Positions 21,700 to 33,999 of a stretch of DNA of 54,738 bases are shown here, one piece after another. Under the pieces are notes generated by a model that saw only the letters and a list, made by a program, of their open reading frames with translations, had not been told where the DNA came from and did no database searches. A program made the translations under genes and the position numbers. Source of the DNA: Haplosporangium gracile (Eukaryota > Mortierellomycota > Mortierellomycetes > Mortierellales > Mortierellaceae). Each line of letters starts with the position of its first letter. Positions within the stretch are counted from its first letter, which is position 1. The stretch is from assembly GCA_015499985.1 (NCBI GenBank), contig JAAAUF010000178.1:1-54738 (forward strand), in the 5' to 3' direction.

Positions 21700-22060
21700 A
21701 AATGAGGAGAATAAATGTCAGCTGACTTGCGGCCAGCTGCGGTCGATCTTCTTAAGGAGTTCATTTCCGCAGTCATAGTTGCTTCAAGATTGTTTACAAA
21801 AAGGAAAAAAAAAAAAAAGTGCCTGAGGCTGAAAAAAAAGTTTAGAAAAGTGTTCTTTCCTTCCAGTGCAAGTTGACTAATTGCATCCTTCTATTCTCGA
21901 TTTGTCAGTTGGGGTCAATCGCTTTTCATCCGCTTCCACTTTCACTTCCATCCATCCTTTTCTTTTAACTCTAGCTTTTCATCCTCCTTGTTTCTACTCT
22001 TCTCCTCTTCTCCTCTTCCCTTCTTCCATCTCCCATCCGCCCAGCTCATATCTACCAGCC
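21700..22060. other. Intergenic region between pyroglutamyl peptidase and NMD3
   Basis: 361 bases with AATAAA at 21710-21715, a 15-base A run near 21806, and a C/T-rich stretch from about 21940 to 22050 leading to the NMD3 start. No gene was seen. Confidence 0.5.
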
Positions 22061-23849
22061 ATGGAGTACCGCCCAGAACTCACCACACAGCAAATGTAAC
22101 CCTTTTTTCTATCTTCTATCCACTCTCCCGAGTGTCCATTGACTGCGGCAACTCACAGGATAGCAACAGCAGAAATATCTTGACCATTGATGCTGTAAAC
22201 TAACACCCCCTTGACACACTTTGCTTTCGATACCCCTACTAGTCTTTGCTGCTCATGTGGAACTACAATTCCCCCAAACCCCACCAACATGTGTATCAAC
22301 TGTATCCGCAACCAGGTCGATATCACCGAGGGCATCCCCAAACACGCCACCATCTGCTTCTGCCGCAACTGTGAGCGTTACCTCCAGCCTCCCATGCTCT
22401 GGGTTGCCTGTCAACTTGAGTCTAGAGAGCTCCTTGCCCTGTGTTTAAAGAAGCTCAAGGGTCTCAATAAGGTCCGCTTGGTCGACGCAGGATTCATCTG
22501 GACAGAGCCTCACTCAAAACGCATCAAGCTTAAGCTGACGATCCAGAAGGAGGTCTTCACTTCGACCATTCTCCAGCAGATCTTTGAGGTCGAGTTTGTG
22601 ATCTCCCATCAGCAGTGCGACGACTGTGCCAAGGTCATGGCCCAGAACACATGGAAGGCGATGGTTCAGGTCCGTCAGAAGGTTGACCACAAACGTACCT
22701 TTTTGTACCTCGAGCAGTTGATCATCAAGCACAGCGCCCACAAGGACACCATCAACATCAAAGAGTGCAAGGACGGACTCGACTTCTACTACGCCTCCCG
22801 CTCCCACGCCCTCAAGATGGTCGAGTTCTTGTCCGCCATCACCCCCCTCAAGAGCAAGGCTTCCGAGCAGCTCATCTCGACCGATATCCATTCTGGTACC
22901 TCCAACTACAAGTTCAGTTACTCGATTGAGCTAGTCCCTATCTGCAAGGATGATCTCCTCTGCCTGCCCCCCAAGATCGCAAAGTCTATGGGTAACATCA
23001 GCCCGTTGGTCATCTGCTATAGGATCGGAAACTCGGTCCACGCCATGGATGTCAATACCTTGGCCGTAGCTGAAATCTCCACCCAGACCTACTGGCGCAC
23101 TCCCTTCCAGGCTTTGGCCTCAGTCAAGCAGCTGACAGAGTACTATGTCCTGGATGTCGAGCCCTGCGGACCTGTCCGTGGCAAGTATGTCCTCGCTGAT
23201 ATCCAGGTTGCCAAGGCTCAGGATGTTGGCCGTAACGACACCACCTTCTTTGCCCGCTCCCACCTCGGTGGTATCTTAAACCCCGGCGACAGTGTGATGG
23301 GATATGACATTGCTTCTTCCAACTTCAACAACGATGCCTTCGACGGCCTCCACCGTGGATCCTTGCCCGATGTCATCTTGATCAAGAAGGCCTACCCATC
23401 CCACCGCAAGCGCAACAAGGGTCGTAACTGGGAGCTTCGTCAGCTCCAGAAGGAGGAGGAGGATATGGCACCCCGCAAGCAGGACCAGGAGCGTATCGAG
23501 CAGGATTACGAGATGTTCTTGCGTGATCTCGAGGAGGATCCCGAGCTCCGTTCCACCGTCAACCTTTACAAAGGTAAGGCTTCATGCCAATTGCGCGTGG
23601 TCAGCAGCTTTCGCGTTTGTGTAATAACAATTATTAATTCCCGACCTTTATGTTTACTTTTTCTAACTAGCTGATAAGCCCAAGAAGGAGAACGATTATG
23701 CTATGGCTGAGGATAGCGAGTCTGACTACGAAGATGAGGACTTCCCCGAGATTCAGTTGGACGAGTTGCTGGATAACCTCAAGTTGGATGACGGTCCCGA
23801 CAACGAATACGATTCCGCTCAGGATGGCGATGATATGATGATGGACTAA
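22061..23849 (+). CDS. NMD3: NMD3, 60S ribosomal subunit export adapter
   Basis: Three exons, 22061-22095, 22243-23573 and 23671-23849, give 514 residues. NMD3 binds the nascent 60S subunit and recruits exportin CRM1. The N-terminal zinc-binding Cys pairs are present: ILCCSCGTTIPPNPTNMCIN, then CFCRNCERYLQPP. The conserved core follows with RELLALCLKKLKGLNKVRLV and VDAGFIWTEPHSKRIK. A further Cys pair sits in QQCDDCAKV. The C-terminal exon is acidic, and the FPEIQLDELLDNLKL stretch has the hydrophobic spacing of a leucine-rich nuclear export signal. The first exon encodes only MEYRPELTTQQ plus two bases of the next codon. It is supported because human NMD3 also begins MEY and because splicing regenerates the ILCC motif. 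Confidence 0.96.
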
Positions 23850-24032
23850 ACAAAAGAGAACGATCTAAACACTTTAGCATGCAATTTTTGCCCCACTCCC
23901 GTGGCGCAGCTTTCTTTATTTTCTGTAAACTATTAAAACCCGACACTTTGCATTTTTCAATGATATCTGCTATGCTTTATTTGTATGGATTTGGATATGA
24001 TATGCATGAGAACAAAATAATAACCAAGTATG

Positions 24033-25704
24033 TTACGATCGAACGGGGACTTCGTAGAGGACATCGGCTCGAATGATGTACTTGGCTCCCTTCAAGACAG
24101 GCGATCCCTCATGAAGGAGACTTCCCTTTGCCTCACCGTGAGGAAAGACTAAGACACTTCCGGCCCGAGGAGAGTTGGCCCTTGCATCCAAGAAACCAAC
24201 ATCTGCCGATGGTGTGAAGAATGTGGTTCCACCGCCCTCGAACTCGTCGTTCAGGTAGACCAAGAAGGTCAAGCGGGACCATCTTGTGCCGTTGTAGGCG
24301 TCATACAAGTACTCACCCGTGACGGGGTCCAGTCCACTTCCGGGCCATTGGCCATCGACATGTGGACGGTAGATGGCACCGGGAACATAGCGGTACATTC
24401 TCCACCTGGAGTTAATTCCCACAGCTCCATGACCGTCTCCGCTGGTCTCTGGGAAGTGGGACTTGCAGCGATCAAAGATATGTCCCAACAGCTGGTCATC
24501 GGCCATCCAGAAAAAGTTGTGTGCCAGAACCGAAATAGACTCGGAAGCAGTGCCGACCATGGGGACATCAGGTGTGAAGCCGACAGCCTCAGCGGCAGAG
24601 ATCATTTGATGGCACTCCTTGCGGGTCAGGACGTCCTTGAGCAAGAATGCGCCAGGGACATGGGGCATGTTGATCCGTTCGACGGGTAGTTGTGCCGAGA
24701 GGTTATCTTGGTAGCAGAGGCTGATGGTGCCTGGGTTTGAGAGATAGAGTGTGAAATCGTGGAGGTTGGGCGTCCGGCGGAGTGCGCCTTTAGTGTGGGC
24801 GACAATCTTGAACGAAGATCTGTACTGCTCTGCTTCTTCCTCGGCTACAAGTTTAAAGTGTAAAATGACATCGTCTTCTTTTTAGCAGTTTGATCCGCAA
24901 GACTACACTCAGGACTTTGTCCAACACCCAAGCGGGAATAAAACTTACTGAAGAGGGTGTTGTTCAGGGCAGCGTCATACTTTTGCACATTGTCCTCTAA
25001 CCGAGGAAATGCCTGCCACATGGGGTGAGTACGAACAGGATGTTCTTCCTCATCTCCAGACTGCTTTTGGGGCACCATCGAGGGGTCGACAGTGCGGAGC
25101 ATCGAGTCCAAGACCCGAAGAATAATAGGGTCACCAAACTCTCCGTTCTTGGCCGAAGCTGCGTCACAGTCGCGGACCCATCTTTGAAGTGCACCCAGTT
25201 TGGGCACCTGTCCTTTTGTCCGCATCTCCTCCAATGCCGACATGGCATCGTTCCAACGACCATCTACCAGGGCGTCAGATATACGACCGATTGGCGTTTG
25301 TCCTATTGAAGCAAGTCAAAGAGAAAAAAGGTCAAAGGTGCTTGTTGTTAGATATGGATCGTCAATAGGGTTACGAAAGATGCAAGTAAAAAGGCATGAG
25401 TTGCCTTACCCGTGCCGGTGGTGGCTGTGGCAGTCTGCTGAAGCTGATGGACGACAGCACGAAGGGCCTTGCAGGCCTTTGAGCGGAAGACGTCGGTGTG
25501 CTGCTCCAAGGCAAGGAGGGTTCTGAGGGTCGTGGCCATATCCTCGTCCGAGACGATGCCGCCAAAGTTCTTGGAGTGGGAGAGGATATCGGTGGAAGAG
25601 TCGATGTTTTCCTGGTCATCCTTCAGGTGGTGAGCTCCAACGCCTGTGGCGGTGACTTCAGCCAAAAGGCGTCTTCTCTTGCGGTCTTTTCCTGCCTTTC
25701 CCAT
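24033..25704 (-). CDS. 2-oxoglutarate/Fe(II) dioxygenase, prolyl-4-hydroxylase type
   Basis: Three exons, 25704-25410, 25302-24949 and 24844-24033, give 486 residues. The C-terminal about 210 residues form the double-stranded beta-helix of Fe(II)/2OG oxygenases (P4Hc type). The HxD box is H378/D380 in YRPHVDGQWPG and the distal iron ligand is H461 in SLLHEGSP. A basic residue that would bind 2-oxoglutarate follows (K471 or R475 in GAKYIIRADVLY). The first about 270 residues are helical, with no signal peptide. The extreme N-terminus MGKAGKDRKRRRLL is a likely nuclear localisation signal. The absence of an ER signal argues against a collagen-type hydroxylase. Soluble fungal and plant relatives exist, but the substrate is unknown. 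The gene is divergent from the TFIIIC-subunit gene. Confidence 0.9.
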
Positions 25705-26206
25705 GGTATTTGCTTGTTGTGTGTAGGTAGACGGGTGAGTGGGTGTGTGTGTGAGAGAGAGTGTAGGGTGTCGTTCAGCGAAGAGATATGGAGGAGATTG
25801 TAAATGAGTAGGCAATAAAAGTATCGTCGGAGTGAGGCGTGAGAACCGAGCCAGCAACTGGACAGCTTGCTTTGATGTGGAAGTGAAAAAGGGAGAGCAA
25901 AAAAAAAAAAAAGGCGCCAAGCATTTAAAAAAATGTGGGAGGAAGGTGATAAACAACAGTCACTTAATGAGCCAAAAAGGTGCATACACTGGTCTCGCTC
26001 TCACTCACATCTTTCCTCTTTTCGCGCAGGCACCATTCAGGGACAAGGAGGACAGACTGCTGCTGCATCAACAGCAACCTCATTCCAACTTGACAGGACA
26101 CAACAGGGTGCATACCTTCTCAAACAACTCGGGATTCGACCTTCGACCCTCACAACCACTTCACATAACATCACACGCCTACGCGCTTCAAGTCAACTGC
26201 AAAACA
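25705..26206. promoter_or_regulatory. Bidirectional promoter between the 2OG oxygenase and TFIIIC-subunit genes
   Basis: About 500 bases between divergent start codons. It has (GT)n/(GA)n-rich sequence near 25740-25765 and an A run at about 25900-25912. An open frame runs through the right half in phase 0 with the downstream ATG at 26207, but its N-terminal residues look like leader sequence rather than a conserved domain. Confidence 0.45.
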
Positions 26207-29200
26207 ATGGGCGCAACACGTCCAGCGCGCTCAGCCGCAAAGAAGGGCGCTTCCAAGATAAAGACCGTGGCGAAGAATCAACCCTCAAAGGACTCGGACA
26301 TTGACATGGACTCGGATAACTACGAGCCAGCACACAAAGGAGACGACGACGACTCGGACGAGTATGTCGAGCCACCAGAGGACAAGAACAATCGTCATAA
26401 CGACGACGATGACGACGACGACGACGAGCATATGGGGGTGGACGAGGATGAAAGCGTCAAGCCAAAGAGACAACGGCGGCGCAAGCAAACCAACAACTTC
26501 ACAATTCCTCTGGAGGAAATGAACCGATTGTTGAGCACACGCAACGACGCCGATACCCAATCCGAAGGAGGAAACACAGCAAACGCAACAGTTGCTGGGA
26601 CGGAGCTCAGTCTTGAACGGATGGGTGGAGAGGACGTCGTCGGTACCCCCGTATCTCTCCGTTCCAAAGCGAACGCACCAGGAGAGACCAAGCGGAGAGC
26701 TCAGAGGTCACGCCCCAATAAGCCGGTGCACAAAAAGGGTGAGATGCATAGCTCAGAATTCCTTCCACCCATCTGGAAGTTTTCCTATCAGGGTCCCACT
26801 CAGGAGGATATTCACCATGTCAGCATGCAGCCAGAATATCTTACGACAACTGTCTACTCAAATATTACCTCCAACATCAAGGACTTTCGCGTTATTACGT
26901 ATGTATTTCTCATAGGTTGTACAGTACTCTGTGTCTTTACGTGGCGGCGACACATCCATAAGCGGGGCTATAGCTAATCAATAACTTCTAATGTTGCATA
27001 TTAGCGAACCTTCTGACTTGGACGAGTATTTTCCAGTTTTGGCCACCACCAAAATTCATACAAGAGAACAGGACATTGACATGCGGACCATGACCGCCAA
27101 GTATATGGAGTCGACAAAACGTAAGGGAAAGAATCGATCAGATGGAACTGTGCCAAGCAAGATGCGGAGACTATGGTAAAGGTGTACTCAAGTCGTCTCT
27201 CGATAATTTTGACATAATAGAGACTGGCATCAACGACTATTATATTTTGAACGCAGGATTCTCGGTGTGGGCCTTGGACTGGTGTCCCCTTCCGAGCCAT
27301 GTTAAGTCACCCAAGGGCAACATAGACTATGTCGCCATTGGAGGATTCCCAGATACTGCCGAGAATTGTATTGCACGCGACCAGCTCTACCCACTTGGCA
27401 AACAGGATTCACATCCAAACATGATTCAGATCTGGAGCATGAATTGCAATACCAACGACCAAGGAGAGCTTCAGGGCAACCCCGAGACTTACCTATCGCT
27501 TTGCATCCTGCACTCATACGGCGCGGTGCTTGACTTGAAGTGGTGTCCGACTGGAGGCCTCATGGACGCTGTAAGTGCAGATGGTATTGAAAGGCTGTGG
27601 AAGAAGAGTTCACCAGATGAGAGCATTGTCACTAACAAGGTTGCTTTTGACATTGCTTGTCTTGTATTTTTAGGGCTCTTCGAGTGGCGATTTAACCAGA
27701 CTTGGTATTCTCGCAGCGGTGTTCAGTGATGGTAGCATTCGCATATTCAGTGTGCCAGAGCCAAAGAGCTTGCGAGCACACCTGGGCATTAGGAATCTCG
27801 AGGACTCATCACCTGAACCTGTTTACAGTAAGTCTCCTGGCCTTGACAGGGCGAGTGAGTCGAGCAATACTGGACATTTGATATATGAAACAAATATTAC
27901 AGGTTGATTGGATAACCATGTCTAACCCTCCTTGTATTCTCTGTATTCAATGCAGTCGAATTTCCAGAGCCATTTGCGACGATAAGGATGGGCGATATCT
28001 GCTTCATGTGCATCAATTGGGGCACATCGGAACGACTTGCTGCAGGACTGACTAACGGAACGATCGCCGTATGGGACATGAAGCTCTTGCTGAGCCAAAC
28101 CAAGGAGACTTTGGCTGAAAAAGATTCTGGTATGTATGAAATTGGTTGCGCTAATCATTCGTTGACCAATGCTCTTTGGATCTCGTACGTGCTCACCCCA
28201 TGTCCCTCTTATATGGCATTTGAAAATAGAATATCTGGATCCAATTCATCTTCCTCAAGTTCACGACGTCAGTGTACGGTGTGTGGACTGGCTAAGAAGC
28301 GTGGACCCGGCAGAGGTGCCTTGGATTCTGGCTTCTTCTGGTTACGATGGTCGCATCAGATACACCGACCTCCACGATATTTATGTCCAGATAGATATCA
28401 AGACAATCCTCGGCGTTCCCATGGCATCTCTCTTTAACTCTTGGGCAGAGGCCATCGTCTATTGCGATTTTGACTTTGGAGGCAAAATGGACCAGCTTTA
28501 TCTGGAATCGCGAGGCTTTCGTCTGTTCAACGCGAAGGGAACCATTTGGGACTTTTCTTCTTCAGACTACCAACCATTTGTCGCCGCTGCCATCTCGGAC
28601 GGAAGAGTCAAGATCTCCAACCCAGCCTATAAGGCCAAACGCGGTTATGTAGGCTTATTGTTATCATTGTGTATTGTTTCATGAAGCTGGTCCAAATGAT
28701 AACATCGATGGTGTGAACGAGAGAACCTAACTAGTGGTCGCTGCACTTCATCTTTATAGGGCATGATCCAAAATAATCTCTATCAGGTGCAAGAGAACAC
28801 GATGGATGCCGATGGATCCTCTCAAGCGGACCCGACTTTATCATCAAGTCAAACAGAGGAGGAAGGAAGAGCTAAAAGGTCTTCTTTTACATTCAAGGAG
28901 GGCGAGGAGAGAGAGTATATTTCCAAGACTGCAGGACACCTTTCCTTTTACGGCGCCAATGTTGCCGTTCAGAAGGTAACTATTCAGGACTGTGGTACTT
29001 GTGTTTCCCTACGCGTTTTACATTTGAGAGGATGAAAGAGAAACCAACAACTTTCTTGAACCTTTAGGTGCAATGGTCAAAATGCTTTCATTCCGCGGCA
29101 TGGCTGGCGTCTGGCTCGGCAGGAGGATTGGTTAGGATCGACAATACGATGCTGCGGAAGGAGGAAGGTGGACAAGGCAACAAGATCGCTTACCAGCCCG

Positions 29201-30540
29201 ACGCTTACCTTCTGAAGAAGCGGATCGCCAAAGGTGGTAGCATTGGACCAGATGGGCAATATGTTCCAGCAAGAAAGGGTCGACCTCCAAAGGAAGGGGG
29301 ACCTCGACGTCTGAACAAGGGAAAGAATGACAAGGGTACTACTGCCAAGACCAAGACAGCTGCTCGAAAAAGAGCCAAGTCAAAATTGGTCGACGACGAC
29401 CACAATTCTGACGAGGAAGAGCCAGAAGCAGAGGAATCTGGACACGACGACGAGGATGACGATGATGACGATGATGGCGGGCAATCTAGCAGCACACGAG
29501 GCCTGCGCGATGAAGATGAGTTTGTAGGACGCGCTAAGGACATAGGTTCATCGAATGGTGAGAAGCGGGCTACACGATTGTCGACTGGCCGCCTTGCACC
29601 TATCTTTGTCAGGCAGTCGTCCAAGCCTACTACGGCTTCTGAGGAGGATGACAAAGAGGGAAACAGGGATCAGGAGGAAGAAGAGAATGACGAAAAAGGA
29701 GAGAACGGAGAGACTGGGGCGAAGGGGGTGTCGTCGCCATCCAAAAAGTCGACACGGAAACCTGCTCGCGCCGCAGTAGCAGCAATGCCGCCGACGAAGG
29801 ACCCCTCGAAACCCCCAGGTAAATCCCGGGGACGACCTCGAAAGAATCCGCCCCATGTCGACCCTGTCACGTCAAATCAGACTCTGCTGTCAATGGTGAC
29901 AATCTCGCGGCCAGAGCCTTCTACAATGGACAAGACTGTTCATACAACCGCGGATACTGCTTCCAAGGATACGTCGTCGGCCAATGTTGAGATGGCTGAT
30001 GTGGTGGTGGTGGAAGAGATCGTCGTGGCCGCAGTAGCAACTGAACCAGCTATCTTTATTGAGCCTGTCCCAGTTACGGCAACTATGGTAACAGCCGCTT
30101 CCCAGATGAGTGCAGCGAGCGTCACGACCCCCAAGAAGCCCAGAGGAAGACCACCTAAAGTACGGCCTGCCGCGACAGAGACGACGACGATGACGACGGC
30201 AGCAGTGACGGCTACTGGCGGTCCAGATAGTGAGCCGGTTTTTGTGGCAGCGTCAAACGAGGCCGCACCAACCCAAGGCGCTAATAATGGCGCAGTTGCA
30301 GGCTCGACGGATAATCGAGAAACGAATGTGCAGCGGGAGGACAACCCACGTAGACAGTCGAGTGAATCAGCAGCCTTATCACGTGCATCGTCAGTGGTCC
30401 CAGAGGCAGCAGCAGCCGAAGGAGCCACCAAGGCACCGGCGACTCCTGGCAAGAAGGGAACGGCAGCACCGCGGATAATGAGAAAGCGCAAGGAAGAGGC
30501 CACGAACCGGACACTGACGGATCTGTGGGGCAAGAAGTAA
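26207..30540 (+). CDS. TFIIIC WD40 subunit (Tfc6/GTF3C2-like) with AT-hooks
   Basis: Eight exons, 26207-26898, 27005-27120, 27257-27570, 27674-27827, 27956-28129, 28230-28648, 28760-28975 and 29068-30540, give 1185 residues. The N-terminal 230 residues are acidic and Lys/Arg-rich. WD40-type blades run from about 270 to 720: FSVWALDWCPLP, LDLKWCPTGG, AAVFSDGSIRIFSVPEP, GLTNGTIAVWDMKLL, ASSGYDGRIRYTDLHD and WLASGSAGGLVRIDN. This organisation and the linker wording match the TFIIIC 91-110 kDa subunit, which helps load TFIIIB on tRNA genes. The last 450 residues are disordered and carry three AT-hook-like cores: GRPPK near residue 766, RGRPRK near 950 and PRGRPPK near 1053. Human GTF3C2 also has basic extensions, but this AT-hook tail is unusually long. 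Exon 2's donor (AAAAC/GTAAGG) was chosen because it alone keeps frame into exon 3. Confidence 0.85.
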
Positions 30541-32584
30541 CAACAACGCCAAGGATGCCCTGACAAGAATTTTGTTTCCGATTTTTTTTTTTTTTTTTTA
30601 CATTTTTTTTTGCCACCACCAGAGCAACAACAACACGACAACATTCTATTCACACGCCCATTCGATCAATCACTCAATCCAAACCCCACTCGTTCCGTTA
30701 GTCGCATTTTTCACTTGCTTTGAACAATACAGCCGATCCTTTTTGCTGTCGACTTTAGCATCTAGCCCATGTCGTGCTAATCTAGCAGTCTTCTTGTCTC
30801 TTCAAGGCGCAACTCTTTATTGATTTCCCCGGCGTAACTTGTAACTGTACGAAAGCGTAGTTTCATTACTCTATGGATCGCGCTTGCTCTTGTTTTTGCT
30901 CTTGTCCTTGCTTGCTTGATATGAAAATTGAAAAGGACAGTTTTTCAAGCTTTGTATTTCTAGTTTTTTTTTTGTGCTTCCTCAAAAAAAAGTCAGAAGA
31001 GTAAGTCGACAGAGCTAATTGAAGCATGCGCCGTTCATCTTCATTAAAGCTTCCATTTCTTCTATGCTTGTGTTTTGTCTTCGACTGTTGTAGGGAATTG
31101 AGAAAGGGAAAGCTCACATGTTTTTCCATTTGTGTTTTTTTTGGAGGATTGGCAAAGCGCTTAGTCGGGCCGTAGGGGTATCTTGGTGGGGGCGAAGCAA
31201 AGTAGGGAAGGGGAAGAGGAAGGGAGGGAAGGGGAGGGGATACTTTTTCGTAGATGCCGGCGCCCTTTGGTTCCATAAGCTTTATGTCCACAAGAACAAA
31301 AGCTCTTCTTGGCTTCTGAAAAGACGCGTAATGGGACGGACTGGTTTTTATTTTCCCTTTTTTATCGAACAATCAAAAACACTTGGCACAACCAAGCAGA
31401 CAGCAAACTATGCTCTAGCACTTCACTTGGCAATCAACCGACCACTACCTTTGTTCCTGGTTTTACCTTTTCCTTAAAAAACAGCAGATACTGTTTACTT
31501 TGCTCTTTTGCACTTGGATACCGGCCAAAGTCATCATTGTCACCATCCATGACGACGTACGAGGGAGGAACATACGCAAGTGTTTATTTGTGTTCACCGC
31601 CATTTGGCAACAAGACGTCATGGTCCGCATCTCATTTTAATGAGAACGAGGCGTAGTTAAACTAGTCAGGACTGTAGAAGAAAAGGACCCGGGCCATAAG
31701 TGTTTTTAGATATCTAGTAAAAGTCAGGTTGTTGCGAGGACGAGTTGTGTGCACAGGAGAAAGGACGATGGGTACATTTGAGTAGGCAGGAGCCGTGACA
31801 CCTTGTACAGGAAGGAATAAGAAGAGCAAGGGGGTGCGAGAGAGTTATTTTCTGGCCGCTTGACGCTTGGTATTATTCTCGCTGAACATGCATGGATTTG
31901 CTGGCATCTGAGCATGTCTGTCATACCTTTGCAGTCGGTCTGGAAGCCAGCCAGCCTCCACACACACACGCACCATAAAAAAAAGAACGGAGCAGCCTTT
32001 ATGAGAACAAGAGCCAATCAGAACAGAGCCACGCACATTTAGTGCGCCTTACACACATGATTAAAGAGTAACTATGATTAAATTAAAGTCGACAGAGGGT
32101 CAGAAGACAGTCACGAGCGTCGACCGATGCGAAAAGAGAAAATTGCTTTGTGTTTGACCCCTTTCAGACAGTCGACACTAAGCACACCCCGTCGCACATT
32201 TACTATCGCCTTTCTCGTCCTGTACGGAGATATTCATATTCGCACGTAATAAATACTTTGGGGAACACGCACGTCTCTCTTTCTTTTTCTTTTTCTTCTT
32301 TCATCAATCGTTTTCATTCTCTTTTCTTCGCTCGCAACACTCTCTCTCAACACATACACACACCCTCTCTCTGACTCTCCTCGGACTTCTGTTCTCTTCA
32401 ATACAACAACTTCGCCCATACTTCGCTCTCGACTCCGCTTCTCTTCCTCCTCTTCTTCTTACACCGCAGTCAACTCATCCCACCAACCATCAACAATCAA
32501 CAGCCAACAACCACACACACACAAACAAACACAAACATAAACACTCCTTCACCCTCCCGCCTTCAACCTTTCATATCAACCAAT
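30541..32584. other. 2-kb intergenic region between the TFIIIC-subunit gene and ATG8
   Basis: The left end holds long T runs (about 30580-30611), likely part of the 3'UTR. The middle has no open frame resembling a protein; a minus-strand 168-codon frame at 31372-30866 is Lys/Ser/Pro-rich and unconvincing. The right end (about 32270-32580) is a C/T-rich then CA-rich leader (ACACACACAAACAAACAC) running into the ATG8 start, the usual pattern in this genome. Confidence 0.45.
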
Positions 32585-33500
32585 ATGGTCCGCTCAGCTT
32601 TCCAGCAAGAACATACCTTCGGTACGCTATCTCTTCTCTTCATGTTTTTTTTCTTTCTGTCTTGTTTTTGCTTCTTGGTGTTTTCTTATTTTTTTTGTTC
32701 AAGAGCACATCCTAACCGGCTCTCTACTTTCTTTCTTTTGACTACAATAGAGAAGCGCAAGGCAGAAGCAGAGCGCATCCGCCAGAAGTACCCTGACCGC
32801 ATTCCCGTAAGTATTCCTTCTGTTCACAAGACTCTAGAAAAAAAAAAGCCTTGGCAAACAGCAATTTTCCTTCATATCACCAAATCACCATATAATCCTT
32901 CCACCGTCGTCCTCCCTGACTAAAAAGAAATCAAAGCCACCGCAGGTCACCGGATTAATGACCATTTCACCATCAGCCAGACTCTCGTCTCTTTGTAAAT
33001 ACCCATCCATACAATTTTCCTCTCAACCCTCTCTATCTGAATGCATAAATCATTCACACATTGCATACATGCATGCATACCCCGTCAAAATTATCACCAT
33101 CGCCAAGGATAAAAACAGTGTGCTACCGAAACTTGCGCACACATATTCACATGGTATGAACCAACTGAACCAACCATATCTAATCATTCTTCATCTATTT
33201 TAAATACAATAGGTCATTTGCGAGCGTATCGAAAAGTCAGACATTGCCCAGATCGACAAGAAAAAGTATCTCGTCCCCTCGGACTTGACTGTCGGTCAGT
33301 TTGTCTACGTGATCCGCAAGCGCATCAAGCTCTCCCCCGAAAAGGCCATCTTCATCTTTGTCAACGAGGTCCTCCCTCCCACAGCGGCCTTGATGTCGTC
33401 CATCTACGAGGAGCACCAGGACAAGGACGGTTTCCTCTACATCACCTACTCAGGCGAGAACACCTTTGGCGCAGATTTGGAGGCTTACGAGTCCCATTAA
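32585..33500 (+). CDS. ATG8: ATG8 ubiquitin-like autophagy modifier
   Basis: Three exons, 32585-32621, 32751-32806 and 33213-33500, give 126 residues. ATG8 is conjugated to phosphatidylethanolamine and drives autophagosome growth and cargo selection. The sequence is strongly conserved from [20 protein letters not shown] through [20 protein letters not shown] to [10 protein letters not shown]. The processing site is the FG pair with Gly117. A nine-residue tail (ADLEAYESH) follows and must be removed by ATG4. Yeast Atg8 has just one residue after its glycine, so this tail is long but within the range seen in other fungi. The second intron is 406 bp, the longest coding intron in the window. AATAAA at 33943-33948 lies 440 bases downstream; a nearer signal is not obvious. 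Confidence 0.98.
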
Positions 33501-33999
33501 AGAGTGCTGAGAAGTTCGCTCTCCCTCTTTTGCTCTTGATCTCTCTTCATCACTCTTCCCTTGGCTTTCTTTTTTCGCTTTTTGTCTCTCCAGATGCTCC
33601 TGATAAAGAACAGAACAAAAAACCAAGAACAAAAAACCAAGAACAAAAAAAAAACAGAAACATAATGCAACCAACAAATGCAATAACCTACTAGTTGTAC
33701 GTTCTTTTGCGTTTCTTCTTTTTCTTGCTTTTTTCTTTTGCCCAATGGGTCGAAGAAGCACATTCATTCACCTTGTCCTTTTGTAATTTCTTGTATTATT
33801 CGCTTACTTTCTTCTCTTTTTGCCTCCCCTCTTGCTTTATTTTGTATTATCACCCATTTGCTTCGCCTTTAAACCGCCTTCACAACTAGAGCATGAAGCG
33901 CTCCCTGCCCTCACAATCGGGTCTTCTTTTGCTTTTTTTCGTAATAAAAAAAATATAAACCAAAGTATTTAATTTCATTATGAAATATGGAACCTCCCC
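33501..33999. other. Convergent 3' region between ATG8 and the membrane-protein gene
   Basis: About 500 bases, mostly T-rich on the plus strand, with three close copies of an AACAAAAAACCAAG-type element between 33612 and 33655. AATAAA is at 33943-33948. No gene was seen. Confidence 0.5.

Noticed and set aside
29940..30653. 237-codon minus-strand frame opposite the TFIIIC-subunit tail
   Set aside because: Low-complexity Ala/Thr/Val product, antisense to the disordered tail.
30866..31372. 168-codon minus-strand frame in the intergenic region
   Set aside because: No domain, Lys/Ser/Pro-rich, ends in poly-Lys from T runs, and no supporting splice or start context.
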